A stretch of DNA of 56,807 nt, from the NCBI RefSeq assembly GCF_943193135.1, contig NZ_CALPCZ010000016.1, positions 1-56,807 of the forward strand, in the 5' to 3' direction. The notes under the pieces are model-generated. The model ran no database searches, was not told the DNA's origin, and saw only the letters and a list, made by a program, of their open reading frames with translations. Positions within the stretch are counted from its first letter, which is position 1; every line of letters begins with the position of its first letter. Positions 42,820-53,523 of the stretch are shown here, piece by piece. Position numbers and translations under genes: made by a program. This stretch comes from Odoribacter lunatus (GTDB taxonomy: Bacteria; Bacteroidota; Bacteroidia; Bacteroidales; Marinifilaceae).

Positions 42820-42837
42820 TTCTTCTTCACTTTTAAA

Positions 42838-43233
42838 TTAATACACATAGCACAATACTTCACCGCCAACATTCTTTTGGCGAGCTTCTTTATCTGTCAT
42901 CAACCCCATAGAGGTAGACAAAATAGCTATACCCAAACCGTTTAATACGCGAGGCATTTCCTCCACATTCGTATAACGTCTTAATCCTGGTTTAGATACC
43001 CTTACCAACGATTTAATCGCTGATTCTTTCGTCTCTGGATGATATTTAAGAGCTATTTTAATATTGCTTTTTACTCCGTCTTCTTCGAACTTATAGTTCA
43101 AAATATATCCTTTTTCCTTCAGGATTTTGGTCATTTCCCGTTTCATATTGGAACCCGGTACTTCAACCACCTTATGACCGGCACTTATCGCATTTCTTAA
43201 ACGCGTAAGATAATCTGCTATTGGATCTGTCAT
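42838..43233 (-). CDS. rpsH: 30S ribosomal protein S8
   Basis: Binds the central domain of 16S rRNA. The 131 residues show [26 protein letters not shown] and the C-terminal [31 protein letters not shown]. In E. coli S8 represses the spc operon; no mRNA target was identified here. It is 19 bp after rpsN. Confidence 0.98.
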   Translation of the reverse strand: MTDPIADYLTRLRNAISAGHKVVEVPGSNMKREMTKILKEKGYILNYKFEEDGVKSNIKIALKYHPETKESAIKSLVRVSKPGLRRYTNVEEMPRVLNGLGIAILSTSMGLMTDKEARQKNVGGEVLCYVY

Positions 43234-43252
43234 TTCTTTTCAATTTTAATAT

Positions 43253-43522
43253 TTACCAACTAGCTTTTTTCACTCCCGGTATCAAACCTGCTGATGCCAT
43301 TTCACGAAACTGAATACGGCTGATACCAAACTGTCTCATATACCCCCTCGGTCTTCCGGTCAGTTTGCAACGATTGTGCAAACGAATAGGATTTGAATTT
43401 TTCGGTAGAAGGCTCAATCCTGCATAATCACCTTCAGCTTTTAATTTTGCCCGTTTCGCTGCGTACTTTTCTACCAATTTTGCACGCTTTACCTCACGGG
43501 CTTTCATTGATTCTTTTGCCAT
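43253..43522 (-). CDS. rpsN: 30S ribosomal protein S14, zinc-free form
   Basis: Small-subunit head protein. The 89-residue length and the absence of CxxC pairs identify the long, zinc-independent form. Its C-terminal signature [20 protein letters not shown] is followed by [21 protein letters not shown]. It is 11 bp after rplE. L36 and S4 here are also zinc-free. Confidence 0.98.
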   Translation of the reverse strand: MAKESMKAREVKRAKLVEKYAAKRAKLKAEGDYAGLSLLPKNSNPIRLHNRCKLTGRPRGYMRQFGISRIQFREMASAGLIPGVKKASW

Positions 43523-43533
43523 TTTCTCTGGTT

Positions 43534-44082
43534 TTAATTCTTTTTAAATGGTAATCCAAATTCTCTCAGAAGAGCGAAACCTTCTTCGTCGGTATTAGCC
43601 GAAGTTACAAATGTTATATTCATACCCATTATCTTGTGTACGTTATCCAACACAATTTCCGGAAATATGATTTGCTCTTCCAAGCCTAATGTATAATTGC
43701 CTCGTCCATCCAGTTTACTGTTTATCCCCTTGAAATCGCGGATACGCGGTAAAGCGGAAACAATCAGACGTTCCAAAAATTCATACATACGCTCTTTACG
43801 CAAAGTTACCTGAACACCGATCGGCATTCCTTTACGCAATTTGAAATTGGAAACATCCTTTATTGATTTACAGGTAACCGGTTTCTGTCCGGTAATTGCT
43901 GCAATCTCATTCACTGAAAATTCAAGAATCTTTTTATCTTGAATTGAAGCACCTACTCCCTGATTGATTACTATCTTCTCCAATTTGGGAGCCTGCATAA
44001 CTGACTTGTATCCGAACTCTTTCATTAAAGTCGGTACAATTTCTTCGTTATACTTCTTTTTTAAATTTGGTACGTAACTCAT
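43534..44082 (-). CDS. rplE: 50S ribosomal protein L5
   Basis: Binds 5S rRNA and contacts the P-site tRNA. The 182 residues include [58 protein letters not shown] and the C-terminal [22 protein letters not shown]. It is separated from rplX by an unusual 225-bp gap with a hairpin and a candidate promoter, so it may head its own transcript. Confidence 0.98.
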   Translation of the reverse strand: MSYVPNLKKKYNEEIVPTLMKEFGYKSVMQAPKLEKIVINQGVGASIQDKKILEFSVNEIAAITGQKPVTCKSIKDVSNFKLRKGMPIGVQVTLRKERMYEFLERLIVSALPRIRDFKGINSKLDGRGNYTLGLEEQIIFPEIVLDNVHKIMGMNITFVTSANTDEEGFALLREFGLPFKKN

Positions 44083-44128
44083 TTATTTAATTAATTTTAA
44101 TTCACGATTGACGTTTATACACAATTAT

Positions 44129-44141
44129 CCCCTTTTAGGGG
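44129..44141 (-). other. Small hairpin in the rplE leader
   Basis: On the minus strand CCCC-TAAAA-GGGG is a compact stem-loop about 10 bases after the predicted start of transcription and about 50 bases before the rplE ATG. It could be a regulatory or stabilising 5' hairpin. Confidence 0.45.
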
Positions 44142-44151
44142 AATGAGGCGG

Positions 44152-44159
44152 CAAAGATA
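44152..44159 (-). promoter_or_regulatory. Candidate internal promoter before rplE
   Basis: TATCTTTG on the minus strand matches TAnnTTTG exactly. The upstream element at the right spacing is TTTTC rather than TTTG. It would give an rplE leader of about 65 bases. Confidence 0.5.
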
Positions 44160-44259
44160 TAAATTATATTTCGATTTCTATGAAAATCTGTTAACAATTT
44201 ACACTCCACACCCCACTGCGGTAAATATCACTTCGTAAATTCTCGTTGTTCTAACTAAA

Positions 44260-44294
44260 CGATTTTTGATTCACAAAAGGCAAATCAAAAATCG
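44260..44294 (-). terminator. Hairpin after rplX, terminator or attenuator
   Basis: A perfect 12-bp inverted repeat (44260-44271 with 44283-44294, arm CGATTTTTGATT) with an 11-base loop starts 13 bp after the rplX stop. Only TTT follows on the minus strand, so termination may be partial. Confidence 0.55.
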
Positions 44295-44307
44295 TAATAC
44301 AAATCTA

Positions 44308-44631
44308 CTACTTTAAAATCTCACCCGATTTTTTAGCATATCTAACCAACTTCCCTTTCTCATCCAACTTACGACCGATTCTGGTCGGTTTGTTCGTAGA
44401 AGGATCTAATACATTCAAGTTAGAAATATGAATCGGAGCTTCTTTTTTTATAATACCGCCTTGCGGATTAGCAGCATTCGGTTTAGTATGTTTGCTTACC
44501 ATGTTGATACCTTCAACAATAGCTCTTTCCTTTTCCGGAAGTACTTCCAGGACTTTGCCTTGTTTACCCCGATCAACACCGGCATTTACATAGACTAAAT
44601 CGCCTTTCTTTATGTGAAACTTTCTGTTCAT
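44308..44631 (-). CDS. rplX: 50S ribosomal protein L24
   Basis: Early assembly protein at the exit tunnel. The 107 residues contain the KOW motif ([21 protein letters not shown]) and the family stretch [25 protein letters not shown]. It is 19 bp after rplN. Unlike in most bacteria it is not directly followed by rplE. Confidence 0.98.
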   Translation of the reverse strand: MNRKFHIKKGDLVYVNAGVDRGKQGKVLEVLPEKERAIVEGINMVSKHTKPNAANPQGGIIKKEAPIHISNLNVLDPSTNKPTRIGRKLDEKGKLVRYAKKSGEILK

Positions 44632-44650
44632 TGTTTTGATGTTTTTAACA

Positions 44651-45016
44651 TTACAGTACTTCCGGAGCTAACGAAACAATTTTCGTATATCCTTCACGAA
44701 CTTCACGAGCTACCGGTCCGAATATACGGGTTCCTCTCATTTCTCCCGCATTGTTTAACAATACACAGGCATTGTCATCAAAACGGATATAAGAACCGTC
44801 AGGACGACGGAACTCTTTGCTCGTACGCACTACTACAGCCTTACTTACAGTACCTTTTTTCAAGTCACCTCCCGGTAAAGCATTTTTTACAGAAACAACG
44901 ATTTTATCGCCTACACGCGCATATCTTTTCCGGGTACCACCTAGAACACGGATACAAAGCACTTCTTTGGCACCGCTGTTGTCTGCTACTGTTAATCTGG
45001 TTTCCTGTTGTATCAT
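44651..45016 (-). CDS. rplN: 50S ribosomal protein L14
   Basis: Core large-subunit protein that forms an intersubunit bridge. The 121 residues start [20 protein letters not shown] and contain the signature ICIRVLGG-like [17 protein letters not shown], then [20 protein letters not shown] and GPVAREVR. It begins 2 bp after the rpsQ stop. Confidence 0.98.
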   Translation of the reverse strand: MIQQETRLTVADNSGAKEVLCIRVLGGTRKRYARVGDKIVVSVKNALPGGDLKKGTVSKAVVVRTSKEFRRPDGSYIRFDDNACVLLNNAGEMRGTRIFGPVAREVREGYTKIVSLAPEVL

Positions 45017-45018
45017 GA

Positions 45019-45276
45019 TTACTTAACTCTTTCAATGATTTCAACTAATCTCCATCTCTTCATTTTACTCAAAGGACGGGTTTCCATAATTCTCACCTTG
45101 TCTCCGATGTTACACTCGTTTTTTTCGTCATGAGCAGTAAATTTCTTCGTCTTATTCACAAATTTACCATATATCGGATGTTTTTCTTTAAAATGAACGG
45201 CAACCGTGATGGATTTGTCCATCTTATTGCTTACCACCATACCGATACGCTCTTTTCTAAGATTTCTTTCTTCCAT
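45019..45276 (-). CDS. rpsQ: 30S ribosomal protein S17
   Basis: OB-fold protein that binds the 5' domain of 16S rRNA. The 85 residues show [37 protein letters not shown] and the signature [19 protein letters not shown]. It is 6 bp after rpmC. Confidence 0.98.
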   Translation of the reverse strand: MEERNLRKERIGMVVSNKMDKSITVAVHFKEKHPIYGKFVNKTKKFTAHDEKNECNIGDKVRIMETRPLSKMKRWRLVEIIERVK

Positions 45277-45282
45277 TACCTA

Positions 45283-45483
45283 TTATTTCTTTACCGTTAA
45301 TTCTCTCTTACGTAACTCTGTCATCATACGGGCGATGTCTTTGCGTTTTGCACGTATCTGCATCGGATTCTCTAAAGGAGTAACCGTATGATTCATGATC
45401 ATCTTATTCAAAGCCGCTTTTTCTGCAACAACTCTTTCTTTAAGATCATCTGTGGTCATTTCTATAACTTCTGAATTTTTCAT
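45283..45483 (-). CDS. rpmC: 50S ribosomal protein L29
   Basis: Small helical-hairpin protein near the exit tunnel where trigger factor and SRP dock. The 66 residues run MKNSEVIEMTTDDLKERVVA to NPMQIRAKRKDIARMMTELR, typical for the phylum. It is 43 bp after rplP. Confidence 0.97.
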   Translation of the reverse strand: MKNSEVIEMTTDDLKERVVAEKAALNKMIMNHTVTPLENPMQIRAKRKDIARMMTELRKRELTVKK

Positions 45484-45526
45484 CTTCTGTCAAATTAATT
45501 AGTTTACAATCAATAGTCCTGAAAGA

Positions 45527-45946
45527 CTATTCGGTATAATCTCGTCTGACCACAAATTTAGTCGTAATAGGTAACTTCTGAGCAGCAAGACGCAATGCCT
45601 CTTTTGCTACTGCATACGGAACACCGTCTGCTTCAAAAAGAATGCGGCCCGGAGTAACTGGAGCAACAAAACCTTCCGGATTACCTTTACCTTTACCCAT
45701 ACGCACTTCGGCAGGCTTTTTGGTAATAGGTTTATCGGGGAATATGCGAATCCATATCTGCCCTTGACGTTGCATATAACGGGTAACGGCAACACGGGCT
45801 GCTTCAATCTGGCGTCCTTCAATCCATTTTTCTTCCAACGCCTTAATGCCAAAAGATCCGAATGCCAGTTGATGTCCTCTCTGGGCATTTCCTTTCATTC
45901 TTCCCTTCTGCTGTCTTCTGAATTTAGTCCTTTTTGGCTGTAACAT
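45527..45946 (-). CDS. rplP: 50S ribosomal protein L16
   Basis: Contacts A-site tRNA and organises the peptidyl transferase centre. The 139 residues begin [19 protein letters not shown] and carry [39 protein letters not shown] and [19 protein letters not shown]. It lies 6 bp after rpsC. Confidence 0.98.
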   Translation of the reverse strand: MLQPKRTKFRRQQKGRMKGNAQRGHQLAFGSFGIKALEEKWIEGRQIEAARVAVTRYMQRQGQIWIRIFPDKPITKKPAEVRMGKGKGNPEGFVAPVTPGRILFEADGVPYAVAKEALRLAAQKLPITTKFVVRRDYTE

Positions 45947-45952
45947 AACTCA

Positions 45953-46681
45953 CTACTTTTTTCTTTTTTTGAAACTCTTCTTACCTGTAGCATTTGCATT
46001 GGCTGCATTACGCGTTTCACGAGAAGCTAATACAGAATTGGGAACCAATTCACGCTTTCCGTAAACTTCACCTTTACAAATCCACACTTTAATACCCAGC
46101 AAACCGTAAGTGGTCAGTGCTTCTGCTTGTGCATAATCAATATCTGCACGGAATGTGTGCAACGGAATTCTTCCTTCCTTAAAGATTTCCGCACGAGCCA
46201 TTTCTGCACCGTTCAAACGGCCGGAAATCAAAATCTTGATTCCTTCAGCTCCCATTCTCATGGTAGACTGAACTGCCATTTTGATAGCACGACGGTATGC
46301 TACACGTCCTTCCAGCTGGCGAGCTATGTTATTACCTACGATGACCGCATCTAATTCCGGACGTTTGATTTCGAAAATATTAATCTGTACTTCTTTATCA
46401 GTGATTTTCTTAAGCTCCTCTTTCAGCTTATCAACTTCCTGTCCTCCTTTACCGATAATGATACCCGGACGAGCGGTATTGATAGTGATTGTAATCAGCT
46501 TAAGGGTCCTCTCGATAACGATTTTTGCGATTCCGGCTTTAGCCAAACGGGCGTTCAGGTATTTTCTGATTTTGTAATCTTCAACCAATTTATCGCCGTA
46601 GTTTTTGCCACCGAACCAGTTAGAATCCCATCCTCGGATGATTCCTAATCTATTGCTTATTGGATTAACTTTTTGTCCCAT
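45953..46681 (-). CDS. rpsC: 30S ribosomal protein S3
   Basis: Small-subunit protein at the mRNA entry site, with helicase function together with S4 and S5. The 242 residues include the KH domain ([20 protein letters not shown]) and the C-terminal domain ([54 protein letters not shown]). It ends in a basic tail ([10 protein letters not shown]). It is 5 bp after rplV. Confidence 0.98.
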   Translation of the reverse strand: MGQKVNPISNRLGIIRGWDSNWFGGKNYGDKLVEDYKIRKYLNARLAKAGIAKIVIERTLKLITITINTARPGIIIGKGGQEVDKLKEELKKITDKEVQINIFEIKRPELDAVIVGNNIARQLEGRVAYRRAIKMAVQSTMRMGAEGIKILISGRLNGAEMARAEIFKEGRIPLHTFRADIDYAQAEALTTYGLLGIKVWICKGEVYGKRELVPNSVLASRETRNAANANATGKKSFKKRKK

Positions 46682-46686
46682 GCTAA

Positions 46687-47106
46687 TTATTCTTTTACTA
46701 CGTTTTCAACAGCAGTCTTGCTACCCAAGACAATTGTCACATGATTTGATCTTTTGCGAATCCGATGAGCCCGTCCCTGAGGCGCAGGTCTCAATCTTTT
46801 CAAAATTCCGGCTCCGTCAACGAAAATCTCCTTAACATATAAAGCAGCGTCGTCTATACGTTTGCCTTCATTTTTCACTCCCCAATTGGCAATTGCCGAA
46901 AGTAACAGTTTTTCTACTTTACGGGCAGCTTCGCGAGGACAAAATTTCAGTGTATCCAAAGCTTTCTGTACGTCCATTCCACGTACCAAGTCAGCCACCA
47001 ATCTCATTTTCTGCGGTGACGAAGGACAACCCCGGAGACTTGCAAAAGCCTTCTCCTTCTTGGCTTCCTTTATCTGATTTGCTCTTATTCTTTTTCTTGC
47101 ACCCAT
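46687..47106 (-). CDS. rplV: 50S ribosomal protein L22
   Basis: Its extended loop lines the narrow part of the exit tunnel and is a macrolide-resistance site in other bacteria. The 139 residues include [20 protein letters not shown], the [12 protein letters not shown] region and the loop [20 protein letters not shown]. It is 35 bp after rpsS. Confidence 0.98.
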   Translation of the reverse strand: MGARKRIRANQIKEAKKEKAFASLRGCPSSPQKMRLVADLVRGMDVQKALDTLKFCPREAARKVEKLLLSAIANWGVKNEGKRIDDAALYVKEIFVDGAGILKRLRPAPQGRAHRIRKRSNHVTIVLGSKTAVENVVKE

Positions 47107-47141
47107 TTTAATACATCTTCATTGGTTTAACTTCATCATGC

Positions 47142-47405
47142 TTATTTCTTATTGGCATGACCTCTAAATGTACGTGTCGGTGCAAATTCTCCCAATTTAT
47201 GTCCCACCATATTTTCGGTGATATAAACCGGAATAAATTTATTACCGTTGTGTACAGCTACAGTATGGCCTACAAAGTCCGGAGAAATCATAGAGTAGCG
47301 AGCCCAGGTCTTAACAACCGATTTTTTATTGGACTCATTCATTGCCAATACTCTCTTCTCCAGCTTTACATCTATAAAAGGACCTTTTTTTAACGAACGA
47401 CTCAT
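47142..47405 (-). CDS. rpsS: 30S ribosomal protein S19
   Basis: Head protein that forms a complex with S13. The 87 residues contain [39 protein letters not shown] and the signature [20 protein letters not shown]. It is 27 bp after rplB. Confidence 0.98.
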   Translation of the reverse strand: MSRSLKKGPFIDVKLEKRVLAMNESNKKSVVKTWARYSMISPDFVGHTVAVHNGNKFIPVYITENMVGHKLGEFAPTRTFRGHANKK

Positions 47406-47432
47406 AATTTAATTTTCAATAATTATCGGTTA

Positions 47433-48254
47433 TTACTTCCTTCTTTCTACAATATACTTGCTTGAAGCTTTCTTCGGCGCTCTGGTCTTGTAACCCTTAG
47501 CCAACAAGCCCTTACGTGATCTCGGGTGACCTCCTGAAGCACGGCCTTCACCACCACCCATCGGGTGATCAACCGGGTTCATTACAACACCACGTACACG
47601 AGGACGACGGCCTAACCAACGGCTACGACCTGCTTTACCTGAGCGTTCCAACGCATGGTCCGTATTGGATACTGTACCGACCGTAGCCTTACAGGTTACC
47701 AAAACCATACGAATTTCTCCCGAAGGTAACTTGATGGAAGCATATTTGCCTTCTCTTGCCACCAACTGGGCAAATGAGCCTGCGCTACGAGCCATAACGG
47801 CTCCTTGTCCCGGCCTTAATTCAATGTTATGTACAATCGTTCCTAATGGAATTTCAGACAAGAATAATGCGTTACCGATTTCCGGAGTTACGCCCTCTCC
47901 GCTCATGACTTTCTGACCTACGGTCAAGCCAACAGGAGCGATAATATAGCGTTTTTCTCCATCCGCATAAACCAACAAAGCAATACGGGCAGTTCTGTTC
48001 GGGTCATATTCAATAGAAGCAACCTTTGCCGGAATGCTATCTTTGTCCCGTTTGAAATCAACTACTCTGTATTTTTGTTTGTGACCACCACCTATATATC
48101 TCATTGTCATCTTACCGGTATTGTTACGGCCACCGGTTTTCTTCACGGGTCTTAACAATGATTTCTCAGGTCTATCTGTAGTCACCTGTTCAAAGGTATT
48201 TACTACCTTATGTCTTTGACCAGGAGTTACAGGTTTTAATTTTCTTACAGCCAT
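47433..48254 (-). CDS. rplB: 50S ribosomal protein L2
   Basis: Needed for subunit association and peptidyl transferase assembly. The 273 residues have the OB-fold part ([30 protein letters not shown], shown here only in sections), SH3-like part (GRPGQG-like [14 protein letters not shown]) and the conserved C-terminal stretch [20 protein letters not shown]. It is 5 bp after rplW. Confidence 0.98.
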   Translation of the reverse strand: MAVRKLKPVTPGQRHKVVNTFEQVTTDRPEKSLLRPVKKTGGRNNTGKMTMRYIGGGHKQKYRVVDFKRDKDSIPAKVASIEYDPNRTARIALLVYADGEKRYIIAPVGLTVGQKVMSGEGVTPEIGNALFLSEIPLGTIVHNIELRPGQGAVMARSAGSFAQLVAREGKYASIKLPSGEIRMVLVTCKATVGTVSNTDHALERSGKAGRSRWLGRRPRVRGVVMNPVDHPMGGGEGRASGGHPRSRKGLLAKGYKTRAPKKASSKYIVERRK

Positions 48255-48259
48255 CTTCT

Positions 48260-48550
48260 TTAAATATTGCTAAAAAAATCAATACTATCACCTTCTGCTA
48301 AGGTTACAATCGCTTTCTTGAAAGAATTGGTCCGGCCGGTAATAACGCCGGCTTTCGTATAACGGGATTTTACTTTTCCCTGATAACGCTGTGTATTGAC
48401 AGCCATTACCTTTACGTTATACATTTCTTCCACAGCTTTCTTAATCTCTATCTTATTCGCATCTTTCGCTACGATAAAAGCCACTTTGTGCTCTTTGTCG
48501 GTCAGCGCTGACATTTTTTCTGTCAGAACGGGCTTCAATATAATTTCCAT
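48260..48550 (-). CDS. rplW: 50S ribosomal protein L23
   Basis: Exit-tunnel protein that docks trigger factor and SRP. The 96 residues include [40 protein letters not shown] and [14 protein letters not shown]. It is 11 bp after rplD. Confidence 0.98.
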   Translation of the reverse strand: MEIILKPVLTEKMSALTDKEHKVAFIVAKDANKIEIKKAVEEMYNVKVMAVNTQRYQGKVKSRYTKAGVITGRTNSFKKAIVTLAEGDSIDFFSNI

Positions 48551-48561
48551 CTCTTCTTTTA

Positions 48562-49194
48562 TTAGTTAAGATTGAACATTTCATTCAGGCCCTTCACAGA
48601 ACTTTCAACCAACACGAGGTTTTTAGCTCTCATGATGTTGTAAGTTGACAAATCGCTGACTCTTTTAATTTCCACGTTCTGTAAGTTGCGAGCCGATAAT
48701 AATATATTCTCATTCGATTCAGTCAACACCAACAACAATTTGCCATTATTCAATTTCAAATTGTTTACCAACTCAACAAACTGTTTGGTTTTCGGTGTTT
48801 CAAAGCTGAAATCTTCAACAACCGTCACGGCATTTGCACTGGCTTTCACTGCCAATGCTGATTTACGAGCCAACTTTTTCAATTTTTTATTCAACTTGAA
48901 GCTGTAGTCTCTCGGTACGGGACCAAATATTCTACCTCCTCCTCTGAATTCAGGGTTTTTGATACCCCCGGCACGTGCACCTCCGGTTCCTTTTTGCTTT
49001 TTCAGCTTTACAGTACTACCTGACACTTCGTTTCTCTGCTTTGACTTGTGAGTCCCCTGCCGATGATTGGCAAGATACTGTTTTACGTCAAGGTAGATGG
49101 CGTGTTCGTTAGGCTGAATTCCAAAGATAGCGTCATTTAACTCTATCTTTCTGCCTGTTTCTTTTCCGGCAATGTTTAATACACTTAACTCCAT
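48562..49194 (-). CDS. rplD: 50S ribosomal protein L4
   Basis: Large-subunit protein with a loop in the exit tunnel; in some bacteria it represses the S10 operon. The 210 residues show the loop SGSTVKLKKQKGTGGARAGG and RGGGRIFGPVPRDYSFKLNK, then ARNLQNVEIKRVSDLSTYNI. Its ATG overlaps the rplC stop by one base (TAATG), implying coupled translation. Confidence 0.98.
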   Translation of the reverse strand: MELSVLNIAGKETGRKIELNDAIFGIQPNEHAIYLDVKQYLANHRQGTHKSKQRNEVSGSTVKLKKQKGTGGARAGGIKNPEFRGGGRIFGPVPRDYSFKLNKKLKKLARKSALAVKASANAVTVVEDFSFETPKTKQFVELVNNLKLNNGKLLLVLTESNENILLSARNLQNVEIKRVSDLSTYNIMRAKNLVLVESSVKGLNEMFNLN

Positions 49195-49811
49195 TACTTC
49201 TCAATAATTACGTATGAACCTTTAGTTCCGGGAATAGATCCTTTCACCAACAACAAATTATTTTCAGGAATTACTTTCAAAACCTGCAAGTTTGCGATAG
49301 TAACTCTGTCGCCGCCCATACGGCCGCCCATTCTCATGCCTTTGAAAACCCGTGACGGAGTAGAACATGCTCCGATAGATCCCGGTTTCCTCTGGCGGTT
49401 GTGCTGACCATGGGTTGCTTCTCCGACTCCGGCAAATCCGTGGCGTTTTACAACACCCTGGAATCCTTTACCTTTGGTTGTTCCGATAACATCCACAAAG
49501 GTTGCCCCTTCAAAGAAAGTAACATCCAATACATCGCCTAACTTGTGTTCAGTCTCAAATCCTGAAAACTCTACGAGCTTTCTCTTAGGAGTTGTGCCTG
49601 CCTTTTTAAAGTGTCCACTTAGCTGCTTCGTTGTGTGTTTTTCGCTTTTTTCGTCAAAACCCAACTGGAGCGCTTCATAACCGTCGGTCTCTTTTGTTTT
49701 GACCTGGGTTACAACACATGGACCGCACTCAATCACAGTGCATGGGATACTTTTCCCCTCGGCACTGAATACGGAAGTCATTCCGACTTTTTTTCCAATT
49801 AAACCTGGCAT
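49194..49811 (-). CDS. rplC: 50S ribosomal protein L3
   Basis: Binds near the 3' end of 23S rRNA and the peptidyl transferase centre. The start was placed at [15 protein letters not shown] (205 residues); a longer frame adds 14 residues that are not part of the family. The central signature is [20 protein letters not shown] then [20 protein letters not shown]. It is 57 bp after rpsJ and overlaps rplD by one base. Confidence 0.97.
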   Translation of the reverse strand: MPGLIGKKVGMTSVFSAEGKSIPCTVIECGPCVVTQVKTKETDGYEALQLGFDEKSEKHTTKQLSGHFKKAGTTPKRKLVEFSGFETEHKLGDVLDVTFFEGATFVDVIGTTKGKGFQGVVKRHGFAGVGEATHGQHNRQRKPGSIGACSTPSRVFKGMRMGGRMGGDRVTIANLQVLKVIPENNLLLVKGSIPGTKGSYVIIEK

Positions 49812-49868
49812 TTTCTTTTTTTCTTTAATAGGTTTACATTCTAATAACGACATAGGATTTCGCCGTTA

Positions 49869-50174
49869 TCATACTTTAATCTCTACTTCTACACCACTCG
49901 GTAATTCAAGTTTCATCAGAGCGTCGATAGTTCCGGCTGTTGAGCTGTAAATATCAATCAATCTTTTGAACGTGCATACCAAAAATTGTTCACGGCTCTT
50001 CTTGTTTACGAAAGTTGAGCGATTCACAGTAAAAATTCCTTTGTGGGTAGGAAGCGGAATCGGACCGCTTACTACTGCTCCGGTAGCCTTTACTGTTTTA
50101 ACAATTTTCTCTGCCGACTTGTCTACTAAGTTGTGATCGTAGGATTTCAACTTAATTCTGATTTTTTGGCTCAT
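49869..50174 (-). CDS. rpsJ: 30S ribosomal protein S10
   Basis: Small-subunit head protein that also serves as NusE in antitermination. The 101 residues contain [40 protein letters not shown] and the C-terminal [13 protein letters not shown]. It follows fusA by 13 bp with no tuf gene in between, the usual layout in this phylum. Confidence 0.98.
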   Translation of the reverse strand: MSQKIRIKLKSYDHNLVDKSAEKIVKTVKATGAVVSGPIPLPTHKGIFTVNRSTFVNKKSREQFLVCTFKRLIDIYSSTAGTIDALMKLELPSGVEVEIKV

Positions 50175-50187
50175 TGTTTTATTTAAA

Positions 50188-52290
50188 TTATACTAATTCA
50201 ACTCTTCCGTTATTTTTTTCAACCACTTCTTTGGCTATATTCTTCGGAACTTCCGAATAATGTGAAAATTCCATAGAAGAACTTGCACGACCGGAAGACA
50301 AAGTTCTCAACACAGTCACATAGCCGAACTGTTCTGACAGCGGTACTTTAGCCTCAATAACACGGGCGCCGGTACGGGATTCCATACCTTCCACCTGTCC
50401 GCGACGACGGTTCAGGTCGGCGATAATATCTCCCATGTAATCTTCCGGAGTTACCACTTCCAATTTCATAATCGGTTCCAACAATACCGGTTTTGCTTTC
50501 TGTGCAGCTTCTTTATAACCGATTTTGGCAGCCATTTCAAATGAAAGTGCATCAGAGTCCACTGGGTGGAAAGAACCGTCGATCAACGTAATCTTCAGTG
50601 CTTCCAACGGATAGCCGGCCAATACACCGTTCTCCATAGCTTCTTTGAAACCTTTTTCTACAGAAGGGATAAACTCTTTCGGGATGTTACCACCCTTCAC
50701 TTCGTTTATGAAGGTTAAGCCCTCTTTACCCTCATCAGCAGGTTCCATGCGGAAGATAATATCGGCGAATTTACCACGACCACCGGTCTGTTTCTTGAAT
50801 ACATGACGATGTTCAACAGGCTGCGTAATAGCTTCCTTATAAGCCACCTGAGGTGCACCCTGGTTACATTCAACTTTGAATTCACGACGCAAACGGTCGA
50901 TAATAATATCCAGGTGAAGCTCACCCATACCGCTGATAACCGTCTGACCGGAATCTTCATCCGTTTTAACACGGAATGTCGGATCTTCCTCAGCCAATTT
51001 AGCCAAAGCCATACCCAATTTATCCGTATCTTTCTGTGTCAGCGGCTCGATAGCGATACCGATTACCGGTTCGGGGAAAGTCATACTTTCCAAAACAATC
51101 GGTTTTTCTTCCGAACACAAGGTATCTCCCGTACGAATATCCTTGAAGCCTACGCAAGCGCAGATATCTCCTGCTTCCAATACCTCTTTCGGCATCTGCT
51201 TATTGGAGTGCATCTGGAACAAACGGGAAATACGTTCTTTTTTATCTGTACGCGGATTGTAAACATACGAACCGGCTTCTATCTTACCGGAATAGATACG
51301 GGTGTAACACAAACGTCCCACAAACGGGTCGGTTGCAATCTTGAATGCCAATGCCGACAGCGGAGCTTCCGGGTCTACTGGGAAATGTACTTCCTCTCCG
51401 GTGCTCGGATTGGTTCCCTTGCTGTTCGGAATATCCAACGGATTCGGCAGATAAGCGATTACGGCATCCAATAAGTTTTGTACACCTTTATTTTTAAATG
51501 AAGAACCGCACATTACCGGACAAAAATCCATAGCGATCACAGCCTTACGAATCACCGTCTTTAAGTCTTCTACGGTAATGGAGTCCGGATCTTCAAAAAA
51601 ACGTTCCATTAAAGCTTCATCCTGAACGGCAGCAGCTTCTACCAGCTTCTCTCTCCATTCCTGGGCTTCGGCTTTCATGTTTTCGGGAATTTCTTTTACC
51701 GTAGCTTCCAAAGCTCCATTTTCCCAAACATACGCTTTCATTTCTACCAGGTCGATAATTCCCTGATAGTTTTCTTCTGCACCGATCGGAAGTACCAAAG
51801 GCACAGGGTTTGCACCCAATTTCTCTTTGATTTCCCGTACAGCCTTGAAGAAATCGGCACCGGAACGGTCCATCTTATTGACGAACGCGATTCTCGGCAC
51901 ACCGTATTTATTGGCCTGACGCCATACGGTTTCCGACTGAGCCTCAACACCCCCCACGGCACAGAACAATGCTACCGCACCGTCCAATACACGCAAGGAA
52001 CGTTCTACTTCCACCGTGAAATCAACGTGTCCCGGGGTGTCAATAATATTGATTTTGTAGTCATTATCCTGATATTTCCAGAAGCAGGTTGTAGCAGCGG
52101 AAGTAATGGTGATACCTCTCTCCTGCTCCTGCACCATCCAGTCCATCGTAGCCGTACCATCGTGAGTTTCACCGATTTTGTGGTTTACTCCGGTGAAGTA
52201 CAGGATACGCTCTGTAGTAGTAGTCTTACCGGCATCAATGTGGGCCATGATACCGATGTTTCTCGTATAGTGTAAATCTCTCTTTGCCAT
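50188..52290 (-). CDS. fusA: Elongation factor G
   Basis: GTPase that drives tRNA and mRNA translocation on the ribosome. The 700 residues carry the P-loop ([19 protein letters not shown]), switch [11 protein letters not shown], switch [20 protein letters not shown] and the [10 protein letters not shown] guanine motif. Domains II-V follow ([60 protein letters not shown]). The catalytic His of DTPGHVDF is present. It is 18 bp after rpsG, in the str part of the cluster. Confidence 0.99.
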   Translation of the reverse strand: MAKRDLHYTRNIGIMAHIDAGKTTTTERILYFTGVNHKIGETHDGTATMDWMVQEQERGITITSAATTCFWKYQDNDYKINIIDTPGHVDFTVEVERSLRVLDGAVALFCAVGGVEAQSETVWRQANKYGVPRIAFVNKMDRSGADFFKAVREIKEKLGANPVPLVLPIGAEENYQGIIDLVEMKAYVWENGALEATVKEIPENMKAEAQEWREKLVEAAAVQDEALMERFFEDPDSITVEDLKTVIRKAVIAMDFCPVMCGSSFKNKGVQNLLDAVIAYLPNPLDIPNSKGTNPSTGEEVHFPVDPEAPLSALAFKIATDPFVGRLCYTRIYSGKIEAGSYVYNPRTDKKERISRLFQMHSNKQMPKEVLEAGDICACVGFKDIRTGDTLCSEEKPIVLESMTFPEPVIGIAIEPLTQKDTDKLGMALAKLAEEDPTFRVKTDEDSGQTVISGMGELHLDIIIDRLRREFKVECNQGAPQVAYKEAITQPVEHRHVFKKQTGGRGKFADIIFRMEPADEGKEGLTFINEVKGGNIPKEFIPSVEKGFKEAMENGVLAGYPLEALKITLIDGSFHPVDSDALSFEMAAKIGYKEAAQKAKPVLLEPIMKLEVVTPEDYMGDIIADLNRRRGQVEGMESRTGARVIEAKVPLSEQFGYVTVLRTLSSGRASSSMEFSHYSEVPKNIAKEVVEKNNGRVELV

Positions 52291-52308
52291 TTATCTATCC
52301 CTCCTGAT

Positions 52309-52788
52309 TTAAAATCTAAAATGTGCAAACGCACGGTTGGCTTCTGCCATACGGTGCGTATCTTCTTTCTTCTTGAAAGCAGCGCCTTCTTCTTTATAAG
52401 CAGCCATAATCTCGGCAGCCAATTTCTCTGCCATATTCTTGCCGCTTCTCTTGCGAGCGAAGAAAATCATATTTTTTACAGAAATAGCCCGTTTACGATT
52501 CGGATTGATTTCCATCGGCACCTGAAACGTAGCACCACCTACACGGCGACTCTTTACTTCCACTTGGGGAGTAATGTTCTCCAATGCTTGTTTCCAGATA
52601 TCCAACGCCGGTTTTTCTTCTTTCTGCGCCATCTTTTCCTCTACGATATCCAATGCTTCGTAGAAAATTCTATACGCGATGGTCTTTTTACCATCAATCA
52701 TCAAATCGTTTACAAATCGTGTTACCAATACATCATTGAATTTCGGATCCGGTAACAGGATTCTTCTTTTCGGTTTAGTTTTTCTCAT
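52309..52788 (-). CDS. rpsG: 30S ribosomal protein S7
   Basis: Organises the 16S 3' major domain and contacts the E-site tRNA. The 159 residues show [40 protein letters not shown] and [12 protein letters not shown], with the C-terminal [14 protein letters not shown]. It lies 118 bp after rpsL, the longest gap in this part; no clear promoter or hairpin is seen there. Confidence 0.98.
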   Translation of the reverse strand: MRKTKPKRRILLPDPKFNDVLVTRFVNDLMIDGKKTIAYRIFYEALDIVEEKMAQKEEKPALDIWKQALENITPQVEVKSRRVGGATFQVPMEINPNRKRAISVKNMIFFARKRSGKNMAEKLAAEIMAAYKEEGAAFKKKEDTHRMAEANRAFAHFRF

Positions 52789-52906
52789 TTCTTTCAGTTT
52801 ACGAATTTGTTCGATCAGCTGTCCTTTTTGTCTTCAGCGGTTTCACAACCATTTACTCAACTTTCCGGGAACAACCCATAAACACAATTCCTGTTAATTA
52901 CCAATT

Positions 52907-53311
52907 TTACTTTTTACCTTTTGCAGGTGCAGCCTGTCCCGGCTTCGGTCTCTTCGTACCGTACTTTGAACGTCCTTGTTTTCTTTCCGCAACACCGGCA
53001 GCATCCAACGTACCGCGAACCAAGTGGTAACGCACACCCGGAAGGTCTTTCACACGACCACCGCGAATCATTACGATTGAGTGTTCCTGCAAATTGTGGC
53101 CTTCTCCCGGAATGTAAGCATTCACTTCTTTTCCGTTGGTCAATCTGACACGAGCAACCTTTCTCATGGCTGAGTTCGGTTTTTTCGGCGTTGTCGTGTA
53201 AACACGTACACAAACACCTCGTCTTTGCGGACATGAATCCAAGGCAGGAGCCTTACTCTTGTCCTGAATTTTCGTTCTTCCTTTTCTTACTAACTGTTGA
53301 ATAGTAGGCAT
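52907..53311 (-). CDS. rpsL: 30S ribosomal protein S12
   Basis: Decoding-centre protein that controls accuracy. The 134 residues contain [20 protein letters not shown], the loops [20 protein letters not shown] and [17 protein letters not shown], and a Lys-rich C-terminus. The lysines at the positions altered in streptomycin-resistant mutants (TPKKPNS and RVKDLPG) are the wild-type residues, so it predicts no S12-based resistance. It is the first gene of the cluster, behind a perfect consensus promoter. Confidence 0.98.
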   Translation of the reverse strand: MPTIQQLVRKGRTKIQDKSKAPALDSCPQRRGVCVRVYTTTPKKPNSAMRKVARVRLTNGKEVNAYIPGEGHNLQEHSIVMIRGGRVKDLPGVRYHLVRGTLDAAGVAERKQGRSKYGTKRPKPGQAAPAKGKK

Positions 53312-53354
53312 TTACAATAGTTTTAATTAGTATACTTTTATTCAAATTGGAGTG

Positions 53355-53386
53355 CAAATGTAGCGACTCTTTTACTAACTACCAAA
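53355..53386 (-). promoter_or_regulatory. Promoter of the ribosomal cluster
   Basis: On the minus strand TTTG (53386-53383), 20 bases, then TACATTTG (53362-53355) fits the Bacteroidota consensus exactly. Transcription should begin near 53350, leaving a leader of about 40 bases before rpsL. Confidence 0.85.
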
Positions 53387-53488
53387 CATTTATAGCTTTT
53401 TTTACAATTCTTTGAAGATTCTCTGGGAATTCGTTGGAGCAGTTCATACACGCTGAATACAGCGAATCTACAGCCAATCCCCTGACAA

Positions 53489-53520
53489 TTTCTCTAATAA
53501 ACTTTTTTCTTTTATATTTG
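53489..53520 (+). promoter_or_regulatory. Candidate promoter of the structured RNA or leader
   Basis: TTTC (53489-53492), 20 bases, then TATATTTG (53513-53520), an exact TAnnTTTG. It points away from the rpsL promoter and would start transcription near 53525, right at the structured segment. Confidence 0.65.
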
Positions 53521-53523
53521 CGA

